Shown here: piece by piece, positions 6,218-6,380 of the stretch | Position numbering within the stretch: the stretch's first letter is position 1 | How the letters are laid out: the number at the start of each line of letters is the position of its first letter | Source of the DNA: Pseudomonadota bacterium | Lineage (GTDB): Bacteria > Pseudomonadota > Alphaproteobacteria > Rhizobiales > Rhizobiaceae | Reading direction: 5' to 3' | NCBI GenBank assembly: GCA_023393575.1 | Contig: JAEWKX010000241.1 | Span: 1-6,380 of the forward strand | DNA: 6,380 nucleotides | Position numbers and translations under genes: made by a program | Notes under the pieces: model-generated | The model's input: the letters and a program-made list of their open reading frames with translations, nothing else | Databases searched by the model: none | What the model was told of the DNA's origin: nothing

Positions 6218-6263
6218 ACCGGCCCAGTAGTTTAACAATCAACAACTAGACTGCATGCGGCGG

Positions 6264-6292
6264 AACTAGTCACCTGAAAGCCTAGATATAGT
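6264..6292 (+). promoter_or_regulatory. Possible gcrA promoter
   Basis: TATAGT at 6287-6292 is a good -10 match. The hexamer 17 bases upstream, AACTAG (6264-6269), is a poor -35, which would suit a promoter that needs an activator. The start would fall near 6299, at the base of the leader hairpin. A TTAAC half-site at 6232-6236 resembles half of a CtrA box, but its partner is missing. Confidence 0.35.
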
Positions 6293-6297
6293 GGCGA

Positions 6298-6318
6298 GCG
6301 CGAATTCATCATTCGCGC
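6298..6318 (+). other. Perfect 8-bp hairpin at the 5' end of the gcrA leader
   Basis: GCGCGAAT (6298-6305) and ATTCGCGC (6311-6318) pair perfectly around the loop TCATC. No T run follows, so it is not a terminator. It sits at the predicted 5' end of the gcrA transcript and could stabilise the mRNA; if transcription starts further downstream it could instead be a protein-binding palindrome. Confidence 0.6.
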
Positions 6319-6337
6319 CAACGGTGAAGGATTCCGC

Positions 6338-6373
6338 ATGCCGAAGACGTTCAAATGCGGAGAACGGGCATGA
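6338..6373 (+). CDS. Candidate 11-codon leader ORF overlapping the gcrA start
   Basis: The ATG at 6338 opens an 11-codon frame (M-P-K-T-F-K-C-G-E-R-A) whose TGA at 6371-6373 overlaps the gcrA ATG as ATGA. GAAGGA at 6326-6331 lies 6 bases before the ATG, a better ribosome site than that of gcrA itself (GGAG at 6359-6362, 7 bases before its start). A short ORF with this spacing and overlap suggests translational coupling, but nothing proves it is translated and the peptide resembles nothing I know. Confidence 0.35.
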   Translation: MPKTFKCGERA

Positions 6374-6380
6374 ACTGGAC
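6370..6380 (+). CDS. gcrA: GcrA cell-cycle regulator, first four codons only
   Basis: GcrA is a sigma-70-associated cell-cycle regulator that activates promoters methylated at GANTC by CcrM. Only ATG AAC TGG AC is inside the window, reading M-N-W-T, which is how alphaproteobacterial GcrA proteins typically begin. The position divergent from argD is the arrangement I recall from rhizobia, and the GANTC cluster upstream fits. GGAG 7 bases before the ATG supports the start. Eleven bases alone cannot prove identity; confidence rests on the start residues plus context. Confidence 0.65.

Noticed and set aside
6013..6219. 68-codon minus-strand ORF between gcrA and argD
   Set aside because: Begins at a GTG without a Shine-Dalgarno and runs through the argD promoter and the GC hairpin; no recognisable similarity.
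5969..6235. 88-codon plus-strand ORF in the argD-gcrA gap
   Set aside because: Starts inside antisense argD, no ribosome site, and composition looks non-coding.
6231..6246. CtrA box before gcrA
   Set aside because: Only one half-site (TTAAC) is present; the second TTAA at 7-base spacing is missing.
4825..6249. 474-codon plus-strand open frame opposite argD
   Set aside because: Antisense shadow of argD in GC-rich DNA; argD on the other strand is a full-length, motif-complete enzyme.
1..6380. CRISPR array, tRNA/rRNA, insertion sequence or phage genes
   Set aside because: No regularly spaced repeats, no tRNA-like folds noticed, no transposase or phage-type reading; gene order and composition are uniform chromosomal.

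Overview
The window looks like a chromosomal housekeeping segment of an alphaproteobacterium of the order Hyphomicrobiales (Rhizobiales), probably Rhizobiaceae or a close family. This rests on high GC, a SAM-II riboswitch ahead of metZ, alphaproteobacterial CTTGAC-type promoters, the long alphaproteobacterial form of dCTP deaminase, and the gene order dcd / metZ-apaG / hslO / argF-argD / gcrA. I see no mobile element, CRISPR array, tRNA or rRNA.

Layout from left to right. (1) 1-712, minus strand: N-terminal about 237 codons of a dCTP deaminase, cut by the window edge. (2) 713-905: divergent region with a plausible promoter, a SAM-II (metA-type) riboswitch and a terminator/antiterminator expression platform for metZ. 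(3) 906-2090, plus: O-succinylhomoserine sulfhydrylase, MetZ. (4) 2091-2282: spacer with a short direct repeat, a competing inverted repeat and an apaG promoter. (5) 2283-2675, plus: ApaG. (6) 2659-2683: a hairpin over the apaG stop codon that separates apaG from the convergent hslO. (7) 2694-3683, minus: redox chaperone Hsp33. (8) 3851-4768 and 4798-5994, minus: argF and argD, an arginine operon transcribed argD to argF. (9) 5995-6369: a regulatory intergenic region of about 375 bases serving argD (minus) and gcrA (plus). (10) 6370-6380, plus: the first four codons of what is very likely gcrA (M-N-W-T).

The genes belong to separate small transcription units. MetZ makes homocysteine for methionine and is controlled by SAM through the riboswitch. 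ArgD and ArgF perform two successive parts of arginine synthesis (N-acetylornithine formation and citrulline formation). Dcd feeds dUTP/dTTP synthesis, Hsp33 protects proteins under oxidative stress, and GcrA is the cell-cycle regulator that works with the DNA methyltransferase CcrM.

The coding content is ordinary; the interesting material is regulatory. The strongest signal is a cluster of five CcrM methylation sites (GANTC) within 76 bp, plus a sixth in the leader, upstream of gcrA. The first six GANTC sites are spread over the preceding 6.1 kb. Other points worth checking are an 11-codon leader ORF whose stop overlaps the gcrA start (ATGA), an intrinsic-terminator-like hairpin predicted to begin at the argD transcription start, and a hairpin between argD and argF that would bring a distant Shine-Dalgarno sequence to the right distance from the argF start.
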